A stretch of 64,000 nt of DNA, from contig QANU01045572.1 in assembly GCA_003254905.1 (NCBI GenBank), positions 125,741-189,740 on the forward strand, read 5' to 3'. This stretch comes from Nissolia schottii. Lineage: Eukaryota; Streptophyta; Magnoliopsida; Fabales; Fabaceae. The position numbers and the translations under genes were made by a program. The notes under the pieces are model-generated. The model saw only the letters and a list, made by a program, of their open reading frames with translations. It was not told where the DNA came from and made no database searches. This document shows positions 21,656 through 31,242 of the stretch, in pieces (position 1 is the stretch's first letter; each line of letters opens with the position of its first letter).

Positions 21656-22860
21656 TGTTATACCTAATGAACAACCAAGCTTCCTAAACTAAAACAATCC
21701 CTGATCATTCATTTCAATTAAATTATCATTTCCTTTTATTTTAAAACTTTTCAATAAATTATCACGAACCATACAAGCCAACAATTAAAGAATGACTACT
21801 ATTAATTAATATTGCTGTTGCAAATCAAAATAGAGTTATCTTTTGGCATTGGTATCTACTTTTCTATGTCGTTAAAATTAGAAATGAGTATTGTAATGAG
21901 AAAAAAATATTTATGATTATGACTGGTGGAAATTGAACGCCATCTTATCAAAACACGAAAAAATTATATAGGGATGGATACAAATCAGAAGCTTCTCAAA
22001 TGACAACACCACAACACCACTATCCTCCATCTAATAACAATTATCAACATAAATGTTTTCACAAATAAAAGAAAAAAACATTTATTCATTTGGACGAATA
22101 ACAGGGAAAAATAATTAAGATCATCAATGGTGAAAAAAAGGATTCTAAATTCTAAAAACTGGAACAATTTTTCTTAACAAATTTTTCTCCATGAGCAACC
22201 AAACTTCCTACATTGAGACAATCCTTGAACATTATTTTCAACTAAAATTTTTAATTATTTCAATAAATTATCATACACTATTGAAAGAAAGAATTAGAGA
22301 ACCATCACAATTAAAAAAATTTCCCAAAATTTACATGAAAAAATTAAATGGAAAAATAATTAAGACTATCAATCGTGGAAAACGGAATTCCAACTTCTTA
22401 AAATCAGAATTAATTTTTTTTAACAAATTGTTCTCCATAAACAACAAAGTTTCCTCTATTGAGACAATCCCTAGTTATTCCTTTCAATTAAATTATTAAT
22501 TATATCAATAAATTATCACACACTGTTGAAATAAAGAATTAGAGAATTATGAATGTTAAAAAATTTCACCAAAAAAAAATGAAAATGACATTTATATTTG
22601 CAAATAAAAGAAAAAAATAATTAACAGTATCAATAGTGGAAAATGGAATTATATCTTATTAAAACAGGAATTAATCCTTTTTAGCACTTATTTTTCTCAT
22701 GAACAACCAAGCGTCATAAACTAAAACAATCTGTGATAATTCATTTCAATTAAATTATCATTTCCTTTTGTTTTTAAATTTTTTCAATAAAACATCACGA
22801 ACCGCAAACAACCCAACAATTAAAGAATGATTGCTATTAATTAATATTGTTGTGTACTAA
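21656..22860. repeat. Tandem repeat of about 250-263-bp units
   Basis: Four recognisable unit starts, ACAACCAA(G/A)CTTCC-like, occur near 21669, 22196, 22440 and 22701. The first interval is twice the unit, holding a degenerate copy around 21930. Each unit continues with GAGACAATCCCT- or AAAACAATCCCTGATC-like words, TTTCAATTAAATTAT and CAATAAATTATCAC. It is very AT-rich and non-coding; the 102-codon ORF at 22191-22499 is a by-product. Confidence 0.75.
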
Positions 22861-23214
22861 TGTGCTTAGGAACAATATTCATAGAGCTATTTATTGCATT
22901 ACGTATCCATAATAAATAAGTTTGGATCTGGTCATAGCGATAGTAATCCGAGGGGAGGGAATCTCTTTTCTTGCTTTTCCTTTTTGGTTGAGTAAATAGA
23001 ACATACATGCATGACACGTGAGCTAGTCAAGCTGCTGAAATTAAGAACAAAGAGATGCACTTTGCTTTAAGATTATATCATATCATATATATATAGATTA
23101 ACCATGGAAGCCTTAATGCAATTACAAACTATAGATATAATGCCACTTTAGACTAAGTTCTTTGTATTTTTGCTTCACAGAGGAAGACAACCAACGAAAA
23201 TAGAAGCAGAAGAT
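22861..23214. other. Unassigned unique sequence
   Basis: No coding frame seen. It contains ACACGTGAGC near 23015 (a CACGTG G-box core) and a long AT run (ATATCATATCATATATATAT) near 23077, as a promoter might, but no gene follows because an LTR element begins at 23215. Confidence 0.4.
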
Positions 23215-23502
23215 TGTAACGGACATAGGTAAATAAGGCCCAAATTAAGAATTTGTCCAATTAGGGAGCCATTTTTATTATAAATAAGAGGAATAGGGGA
23301 AGTAGAAGGAATGGAAAATATGATTTAGGTTATCCTACCTCTCTCTCTCCCTATGATTCTTCTCTCAAGTTTTCCATCTCTACCATTTTCTCTTGTAATT
23401 CAACTACAAGAAATGCAGAAACTATCCAAAATTGTTCTAATGGTTCTATAATTCCTCATACACAAATTTACATCGTTACAAATGGTGCTTTCATTGAACA
23501 CC

Positions 23503-23847
23503 ATGCCGGCGGTTACCGCTTCCCATGGTGGTTCGGAGAGCTCAAGCAATCTGCCGGCGTTTGATGGTGAGCATGGCTATTGGTGGATCCTTAGTGCGTG
23601 GAAGCTTTGGAAGGTCAGCAGAACGTCGGAATTGCAGAGATTGCTGCAGGTTGAAGAAGCCTTGACTGGCCGTGATCTGACTTGGTTTCGGCTATGGCGT
23701 CGGCGAAATCCGTCCATAGATTGGATGGCTTTCGAGGTAGTGTTCCTGCACCGTTACCAACCAGACTTTCAATCAATCTTGCCAGATATTGCTCAAACTG
23801 AAGTTGCAGAGTGGGAAACTGAAGTTCCTGCACCGAGGTTCTGTTAG
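23503..23847 (+). CDS. Ty3-type gag fragment
   Basis: The frame runs from ATG 23503 (an earlier ATG at 23482 lies in the primer-binding site) to the TAG at 23845. It shows LPAFDGEHGYWWILSAWKL, then a helical stretch, GRDLTWFRLWRRRNPSIDW and FLHRYQPDF. This is the N-terminal half of a Ty3/gypsy Retrotrans_gag capsid domain (FDGxxxxGW ... LxWFxxW ... RFQP). The C-terminal half and nucleocapsid knuckle are missing; the frame stops where a GC-rich non-gag segment begins. It may still be packaged by a partner element. Moderately sure of family; function is inference. Confidence 0.7.
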   Translation: MPAVTASHGGSESSSNLPAFDGEHGYWWILSAWKLWKVSRTSELQRLLQVEEALTGRDLTWFRLWRRRNPSIDWMAFEVVFLHRYQPDFQSILPDIAQTEVAEWETEVPAPRFC

Positions 23848-23849
23848 TG

Positions 23850-24345
23850 GCGGACGTGAACGGCGATTCGCGCCACACCGCCAACAGAGGCGCTCGTGGC
23901 AACGATGGTGGGCGGCGCGAGTTAGAGGAGGCGAGGGCGCGGGGGCTCGCAAGGAAGGAAGGGGAGCCCGCGGTGGACAACGCCTTAGGTGTGGTCGCCG
24001 AGAAGAAAGGGGAGAGAAGCCCTGCGTTGCTAGCGGCGAGGGCGCTAGAGGTAGCGGACAGCGGCAAGGCAGTGCGCGCGTATGAACGGGGCGGCGCGAG
24101 TTGCAAGCGGCGGCGACGAAGCAATGGCTGGCGGTGGAGGGTGCAGTCGCTGCGGTGCCAGGCGAGGGTGATGACGGGGAGAGAAGCTGCGGAACTCGGC
24201 GGTTGCTAACGGCGAGGGCGCCGGTGCTGGTGGCCGCCGTCGCCGCGTTGGTCTTGATGGGGAGGACAGTGGTGTTGGCCATGAAGGTAATGAGAAGAAT
24301 GGAAGCTTCTAGGGAGCAGCCACCAAGGGAATAGCCAACAAGGAA
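23850..24345. other. GC-rich segment inside the small LTR element
   Basis: Strongly GC-rich (GGCGGCGCGAG, GGCGAGGGCG repeated), in sharp contrast to its flanks, and open in several frames on both strands (up to 169 codons on the -). No recognised domain; the long ORFs are of low complexity (Arg/Ala/Gly or Pro/Ser rich). It may be captured host sequence or a degenerate simple repeat. Confidence 0.45.
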
Positions 24346-24767
24346 TTGGGGGGAATGGGAGAAGATGGAAGAGATTAGGGTTGGCCATGGTCTCTTGGGT
24401 CAACCACACTCAACATACGTGGGCCAAGCCCAATCCGTTTTTTTGGAACATGACATGTGGGCTGCTGGGAAAAGGGAAGTTTTTATGAAAATTTCCAAAC
24501 TTGGTCCAATTAACCAAGACAATTTTAGCAATTTACAATTTATGCAATGGGATCCGGGTGGAAATTTTTATTTTTTTGGGACCTTGAGGACAAGGTCCAT
24601 TTTTAAAGGGGGGAGTATTGTAACGGACCTACATAAATAAGGCCCAAATTAAGAATTTGTCCAATTAGGGAGCCATTTTTATTATAAATAGGAGGAATGG
24701 GGGAAGTAGAAGGAATGGAAAATATGATTTAGGTTATCATCCTACCTCTCTCTCTCCCTAGGATTCT

Positions 24768-25162
24768 TGTTGAAGTTGATGCAATTTTCTAGAATCTTCT
24801 ACTAATGTCTACATAATCATATAGTGTAGAAACATCTAGAATATATGCTTAATGAATTGTAAATGTATTTAGAAGTAGAAGTATCTAGAATGTAATGGAG
24901 ATATCTAATAAGGTAGAGAAGTCTAGAATGTAAGAGAAATACATAATGATGTAGAATATTCTGGAACCACCCTCAAGCACCTATAAATAGGCAAACTTGG
25001 GAGCATATGTCATCAAGTCATTTGTATGATTTTTGTGAGCAATACAATCTATTCCTTTGCTCCAAACATCACATTACTAACTACTATCTTCCAACTATCA
25101 ACTAAAGCCTTCTCAACTATCCAACTATTTTCTGAACTAACATCACTACTAAAATACTATCA
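24768..25162 (+). mobile_element. Solo LTR (395 bp) nested in the small LTR element's 3' LTR
   Basis: It starts TGTTGAAGTTGATGC and ends AATACTATCA, flanked by the perfect 5-bp duplication ATTCT (24763-24767, 25163-25167). It has a TATAAATA box at 24982-24989. The undisturbed 5' LTR shows the empty site near 23355. No internal region or partner LTR. Confidence 0.9.
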
Positions 25163-25287
25163 ATTCTCCTCTCAAGTTTTCCATCTCTACCATTTTCTCT
25201 TGTAATTCAACTACAAGAAATGCAGAAACTATCCAAAATTGTTCTAATGGTTCTATAATTTCTCATACACAAATTTACATCGTTACA

Positions 25288-26589
25288 AGGATTTGCAATA
25301 TTTGCAAACATAAACAACAAAGATAGAGGAAAAGATAAAGTGACAATTATTCCCACAGATGGACCAATCCTATCAGCTTCACCGCAGTTATGAAAGCACG
25401 GATGAAGGTGAAGCTTATGAACTGAAGGTTTGTTATTTTGTGATCAACTTGTGCTTGAGAGCTAGCAGTATCTGCAGAAACAATAGAAAAAAAAATTGGA
25501 AAAGCGACATCATAAACAACAACAAAGAAATGGAAGAGAAATAGCAGACGAATAAGCATAAACAGCAGCATAAAAAAAAAAATGCAGGAGCTAAGGAGCG
25601 TGGTTGAAGGTGAGGCTTATGAATTGAAGGTTTGTTATTCTGTAATCAACTTGTGCATGAGAACCAGCAGAATATGCACAAACAACAGCAAAAAAATGGA
25701 AGAGAAACACTATAAACAGCAGCCAAAAAAAAAAAATGAAAGAGAAATAGCAGAATCAACATAAACAACAACAATATTTTTTTTTAGCCAAAGCTAAGGA
25801 AATCAAATCCATACCTGTGTTCGTGTTCAACAGCAACACAAAAATCCATTTGTAGAAGTTGTTTATAGATGAAAGAAAATAATTCTCCTGGTCACCTGTC
25901 TCAATTATGGCTAGTAAAATGCCAAGGGATGTAATTAGGAGATTAGACCAAGGGTTCCCATAAAAACCATTTCATTCCAAAAACAGCTAGGTGGGTTTGT
26001 TCTCACCAACGAAAAATTTGAGAAATATAAAAGGATTGGAAACATAATGACAAATCCGAACATAAGACCAAAGATAAGAATAAGACACAAATGAATAAAT
26101 ATGCAATATAATTTAACCACAATAATAAGATTAGTAGGTGAAGAAAAGCAAAGCAAGAAATTAGAGACGCATACTTGACTCCGTCTTTGACAACTACACA
26201 TCCCACAGAAAGAAACAATCTATAGGCAAATTGAGTTAAGGATGCCTAGTCACCCACCAAAAATTATTTTTTTAGGTTGTCTGTCCGGTATCCAAGGAAA
26301 ATATGTAAACATGGTTGGACAAAAGCTTCCTAATTCCACCAGCACTTCTCAAAATAATCATTAAGTGATATATATACAAACATTCATGAAATTAGAAGAC
26401 CAAATGGGTAAGAACCAATAACAAAATAACTCATCTTAATTACAAAAGCTTTCTATTTCCACCATAAAAGGTTATTCTTCCTACTTCTCATTTCCACCAT
26501 CAACCTCATGCTTCCCATTTCCACCATCAGCCTTCCGAAAATCACCATCACATAAGGGGGGGGGGAATCAAACCTGTCGAAATCACCAT
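25288..26589. repeat. AT-rich region with a duplicated 170-200-bp segment
   Basis: Positions 25388-25500 and 25606-25700 are near-copies (shared GAAGGTGA(A/G)GCTTATGAA and GAAGGTTTGTTATT, then ATCAACTTGTGC). The rest is A-rich with no coding domain I recognise; the - strand ORFs at 25935-26218 have hydrophobic, low-information composition. A G10 run occurs at about 26555-26566. Confidence 0.55.
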
Positions 26590-26978
26590 CAAAGCATGGG
26601 AAAAAAATTCACATTTGAATTAAGAAGGATTGGAAGGAATTAAGACGGAGAGTGGATGAAATGAAAGAAAGAAAAGAAAAATAAATTAAATGATTTTATA
26701 AGGAATACGTAAACCTTGCGAAATCACCATCACCTATAGGAAAAAAATATTAAAAATAAATTCAGCCTTGAATTAGGAAAATGTATAGGAAAGAATTAAA
26801 AAGAAATTGGTAGAATTAGGAAGGAGTAAAAATGGAAATTAAAAGGCAAAGTGGACTAAGTGGAAGAAAGAAATGAAAAATGAAATGAATTTGAAAAAAT
26901 ATTCTGGCAACCTACCAAAATCACCATGACCATGAGAAAAAAAAATTAATGTTGAGTAAAAAAATTTAAAAATTATTT
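26590..26978. repeat. Purine-rich tandem repeat, block 1
   Basis: Loose units containing AGGAAGGAATTA, GGAAAGTAGA and AATGAAAGAAAG words, together with AAATCACCATCA. The same array continues at 27407-27855 and 45059-45300, showing it was split first by a solo LTR and then by the Tat element. Confidence 0.75.
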
Positions 26979-27401
26979 TGTTATGGATTGGGCCGTGAAG
27001 GCCTATCCGCTAAAACCATAACTGAGGGTCCGCAGATCGACCCGATCGGAAGCCTGCCAATAAGCGTTACTCGGGAGGTCTGCGGCTTAACGCGACCCGA
27101 CCTGAGCAATTTCCCAACGGCCAGCGCAATTCTCGTCCCGAGATATGTTCTCCCCAATGAAAAATGTGCCGTGATCTCCGAAGACGCCATGATGGAAAAA
27201 TCCTCGGACCGACGAGAATCACAGATGCCACCCAGGTATTTAAGCCCAACCGACACTCCAGGTATGTTCAGAACCCTACACCCCAGATTTACTATCATCT
27301 CGAACCTTCACTTACTTGAGCGTCGAAGTCCTTGCAGGTACCAGTCCCGGTGACCGAGAAGTACCAGAGAAGCTCCACGATCTAGAGTACCCCTCGGTAC
27401 A
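26979..27401 (+). mobile_element. Solo LTR of the Tat element family
   Basis: 423 bp, TGTTATGG...CGGTACA, flanked by the perfect duplication TATTT (26974-26978, 27402-27406). Related to the LTRs at 27856 and 44635 by shared start, CTCGGTACA-like end and internal words such as CTTGCAGGTAC, but clearly diverged. It is formed by recombination between the two LTRs of one element. Confidence 0.9.
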
Positions 27402-27406
27402 TATTT

Positions 27407-27855
27407 CATCTTTAATTGGGAAGAAATAGGAAGGAATTATGAAGACATAAAAAGGGAAATGAAAAGAGAGATTAGATTAAATAAATGGAAGAAGCAAAAC
27501 AAAAAATATATGATTTATTTAAAAAATAAAAAAGGAAAATGAAAAGGGAAAGTAGATTAAATAAAATCGAAAAAAGAAAACATTAAATATATATGATTTT
27601 TTAAAAAAATCGAAATTCTTGAATTACGAAGAAATAGGAAGGAATTATGAATCAATAAAATGGTGAGTGAAAAGATAAAAAAATTAAATAAAATGGAAGA
27701 TGAATAAAAAAAGGGGAAATGAAAAGGGAAAGTAGATAAATAAAATAAAATGAAAGAAAGAAATTAAAAAATATATATATGATTTAAAAAAATCAAAATT
27801 CTTGAATTAGGAAGAAAGAGGAAGGAATTAGGAAGAAATAAATATAAAGGTCATC
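27407..27855. repeat. Purine-rich tandem repeat, block 2
   Basis: Continues block 1 on the other side of the solo LTR with the same GGAAGGAATTA and GGAAAGTAGATTAAATAAAA units, then is interrupted by the Tat element. Confidence 0.75.
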
Positions 27856-28270
27856 TGTTATGGACTCGGCCCATGCGGCCCATTCTATAGAAATGACTCA
27901 CCCGACCCGCCCGACTTCCTAAAACCATCCTGGAGCAGGAAGCCCATCCCTTGGAAGAAACGTATTCGATCCGCGCACTGCTTCTGCAGCGCAATCATCT
28001 CCCATCGCACTGGCAGTCTCGGAGTAACCAAGGCAATATGTCCGCAGATAATGAGGAGTGAATTAACTATCGTCAAGGCCCGACAGGTACATAAGAGAGA
28101 TCAAGCACTCAGGTACACCGAACCCTAATCTCATTTTCTCGTACCCTCATCTCCAACCTCTACTGACTTTGGCATCAGAGTCCTTGCAGGTACCCCGCCA
28201 GCCCAGACCACGTAGCCATTTCAGACCTCGTCCGTGGAGCTCTAGAACCCAAAAGTACCCATCTGGTACA
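27856..28270 (+). repeat. Tat 5' LTR
   Basis: 415 bp, TGTTATGGACTC...CATCTGGTACA; aligned by eye it differs from the 3' LTR at roughly 21-25 positions plus one 4-base indel near 27985. Confidence 0.9.
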
Positions 28271-28272
28271 TT

Positions 28273-28290
28273 TGGCGCCGTCTGTGGGGA
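28273..28290 (+). promoter_or_regulatory. Tat primer-binding site
   Basis: TGGCGCCGTCTGTGGGGA, two bases after the LTR end; TGGCGCC is the usual start of primer sites in plant non-chromovirus Ty3 elements. The exact tRNA was not assigned. Confidence 0.75.
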
Positions 28291-28340
28291 CAACGCTCCT
28301 AAACATTCCCCTTTCGGGTTCTGAAGCACTAATTCTCAAT

Positions 28341-30745
28341 ATGCCTCCCAAAACCAGAAGAACCTACCGACTAGTGACATCTAGTGACACCAGAGGATCT
28401 GTGTCTGTCGACAACAATGCTCCAGTCAACCCAACGCTTCCATCTCCTGACCGTGGAGTACCCGATCAGACCCCACCTTCCCCACCAGTAAACGCCAACG
28501 ACGCTACTCCTCCTAACCTAGAAGACATCGTCCGGTTCCAAGCTGCTAAGATCGAGAAATTGGAAGCAGCGCTATCGGTACTAGCCCAGGCTGAAGAAGA
28601 ACAGAAGAAACAGAAGGACATCAGAGCTTCCGCGGATAAAACCAGAAAAGATGCAGAAGAAAGGCGCAAACAGGTTGTTTTAGAAGCCCAAGAGAGGGAG
28701 CGCCACATCGACGGTCTTAACCGCGGTGATAGGCCTTCCGAAGATGATGAAGGTCAAGGATCAGTTTACAAAGCCGCTGAAACGCAGCCGTATAAGATCC
28801 GAGGAGCAATAAAGAGAGCGAAAGGGAAGGACAACCACCCTTTCGTTGACGAAATTCTTAATGCACTACCATTGCCTGGGTTCCGTCCTCCAACTGATAT
28901 GGAGCCCTATGACGGAACCACTGATCCTCAGCACCATTTGGACGCCTTTGGCCACCACATGATATTAGACGGAGCTTCAGATGCTATCCAATGTAAGTCA
29001 TTTCCTGTGACTTTAAGGAAGCGTGCGCTTATATGGTTTAATGCTTTACCTCCGAAATGCATTTGTTGTTTCGACGACCTGGCCGAGCGATTCTCAGCCA
29101 ACTTTACCACGAGAAGAACGAAACCCTAGACGGCTGTAAGCCTCTTGGGAGTTGTACAGAAGGAAAAGGAAAATCTCTGCCAATATCTTGACCGGTTTTA
29201 TGAAGAATGCACGCAGATAGAGGACTTGCAGCCGCAAGCTGTGCTAATGGGCCTTACGAATGGCCTCAAAAAAGGAAGCCCATTTGCAAAGAACTTATCC
29301 AAGAGGCCCCCGCGGAGCCTAGTAGAAATACAAGAAAGAGCGAAAGAATACCTTTTCCAAGAGGAGGGTATGGAAGCCATAAGGATTGATCTTACCCAGG
29401 ACGGAGGGGAGAGTGCGAGAAGAAAGTACAATCACCCACCGCGGAGCGATCGTCCTCGGATAAACAGACCTAGAATACTCAAAGAAGGAAGGTACACGAA
29501 TTATACCCCATTAACAATTTCCCTCACACAGGTATACAGGGAGATTCAGCATAAAGACAGTTTTCCCCGGGCCAAACCAGTCCGCCTGAGGCCAAGAACG
29601 GATGCGTCACTATTCTGCACTTATCACGATTCCTATGGTCATAACACTGAGGAATGCATAGATCTGAAAGATGAAGTAGAATCATGGGTCCGTGGAGGAA
29701 AACTAGAAAGATATGTGATCCAGGAAAGGAAGCGAAAGATGGAAATCAGAGAGCCAGAAAGAAAACCCTACACAAGGGAAGTCCGGGGAAGGGAAAACCA
29801 CCCCGAAGATAGGCGTGAAAGACAACACAGACGACCAGAAACCAATCGAATAATCAACACCATTGCAGGAGGCTTTGCTGGTGGAGGATCCACCCGCTCT
29901 GCGCGGAAAAGACACTTGCAAGAAGTTTTACATCTCCGGGACCAAGCAAGCAACAAATTTCCAGGATATCGGTGTTTTCCGGACATCACGTTCACACGTG
30001 AGGATTTCATGCATACAACGCCCGTTCACGATGACCCTATGGTCATCTCTGCTACTTTAGTCAACGCAGAAGTCCGAAGAGTCCTAATTGATCAGCGAAG
30101 TTCCGCGGACATAATCTTCAGAAGCTATTTTGACCAGCTTGGGCTGAAAAACGCGGATATCGAACATTATCCTGAAGACTTGGTAAGTTTTTCGGGGGAG
30201 ACAGTCACCCCCGATGGCTACATTTCTCTATAACTAACCTTAGGACCTGAGCATTTAACTAGAACAAAACGAGTGAAGTTTCTGGTTATGGATAAGCCAT
30301 CCGCGTACAACATTATCCTGGGAAGACCAACTTTAAACGCTGTAAATGCCGTTATCTCCACAGCTGCTTTGACCATGAAGTTCCTCACCCAGGATAACCG
30401 AGTTGCATTTATCCGTGGAGATCAGGCAACGGCTCGAAGATGTTACAACACGAGTCTCCAGACTCACAATCCACAGCAGCCTCCAAAGAGAAAAGATGTG
30501 CACAAGATATCACAGGTAATGCTAGCTAACATTTCCGCGGATAACGCACCAGTGCGCGAAAGATCGGAGCCTGAAGGGGAGCTAGAGACCGTTCAGATAG
30601 GTGTTAACCCTGAACAGGTCACCCGAATCGATAAAAACCTCTCCCTTGGAATGAAGAGCAAACTAATTGACAACCTGAAGCGCAACGCAGACTTATTCGC
30701 GTGGACAGCAGCAGACATGCCAGGAATCGATCCCACGCTCATGCA
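28341..30745 (+). pseudogene. Tat gag and protease, broken
   Basis: The start is ATG 28341 (MPPKTRRT), 50 bp after the primer site; the earlier ATG at 28272 lies on it. One frame runs throughout but has a TAG at 29127-29129 and a TAA at 30231-30233. Gag: a coiled-coil, Glu/Lys-rich segment (about residues 75-145), then the capsid motif MEPYDGTTDPQHHLDAF and ALIWFNALP. A nucleocapsid-like C-H-H-C motif, CTYHDSYGHNTEEC, lies near 29618. Protease: RRVLIDQRSSADII, where Tat enzymes have an Asp-Gln-Gly (DQGSS) active site, so the Gly is Arg here. The frame is lost near 30745 by a one-base change. Nonsense and catalytic changes show it is inactive. Confidence 0.88.
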
Positions 30746-31242
30746 CACAAATTAGCCATCTTACCCGGAAGTAGGCCCGTGAAACAGAAAATAAGAAAGA
30801 TGAGTTCGGACAAAGCAAAAGAGGTACAGAAGCAAGTTCAGGGATTAAAAGAAGCAGGGTTCATACAGGAAATCATGTACCCCTCCTGGCTATCGAACGT
30901 GGTCATGGTCCCTAAGCCTGGAGGGAAGTGGAGAATGTGCGTAGATTACACAAATCTAAACAATGCATGCCCCAAAGATCCTTATCCCTTGCCAAACATT
31001 GATCTACTGGTAGATGCTGCATTCGGATACAAATTCTTAACCTTCCTTGACGCATACGCAGGATATAACCAAATACCTATGCATCGAGCTGACGCAGAGA
31101 AAATCGCGTTTATAACACCAGGAGGAAACTATTTCTACAAAGTTATGCCCTTCGGTTTGAAAAACGCTGGGCCACCTATCAGCGTATGATGGATAAGATT
31201 TTCCATGATATGTCTGGGGAATTGGTAGATGTATATGTGGAT
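30746..31242 (+). pseudogene. Tat reverse transcriptase, first part
   Basis: The RT frame opens in a frame shifted from gag: RPVKQKIRKM, IMYPSWLSNVVMVPKPGGKW, RMCVDYTNLNNACPKDPYPL, FLDAYAGYNQIPMH (catalytic Asp) and KVMPFGLKNAG. A one-base deletion near 31170 shifts the frame again. The last codons before the F1 insertion are the YVD of the active site (31234-31242). It would copy element RNA to DNA with the RNase H domains encoded past the insertion. Confidence 0.88.

Larger units (their letters stand above)
23215..25287 (+). mobile_element. Small non-autonomous LTR retrotransposon carrying only gag
   Basis: 5' LTR 23215-23480 (266 bp, TGTAACGG...CGTTACA). 3' LTR 24619-25287, which is the same sequence split by a 395-bp solo LTR. 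Flanks AAGAT (23210-23214) and AGGAT (25288-25292) are a TSD with one change. After the 5' LTR comes ATGGTGCTTTCATTGAAC as candidate primer site; before the 3' LTR is the purine tract AAAGGGGGGAG. The internal region is only about 1.1 kb and encodes a gag-like fragment but no protease, RT or integrase, like the TR-GAG class of parasites. Confidence 0.85.

Noticed and set aside
23615-24282. Two 169-codon - strand ORFs rich in Arg, Pro and Ser
   Set aside because: Overlapping open frames caused by GC-rich low-complexity sequence; no domain, and on the opposite strand from the gag frame and the element's direction.
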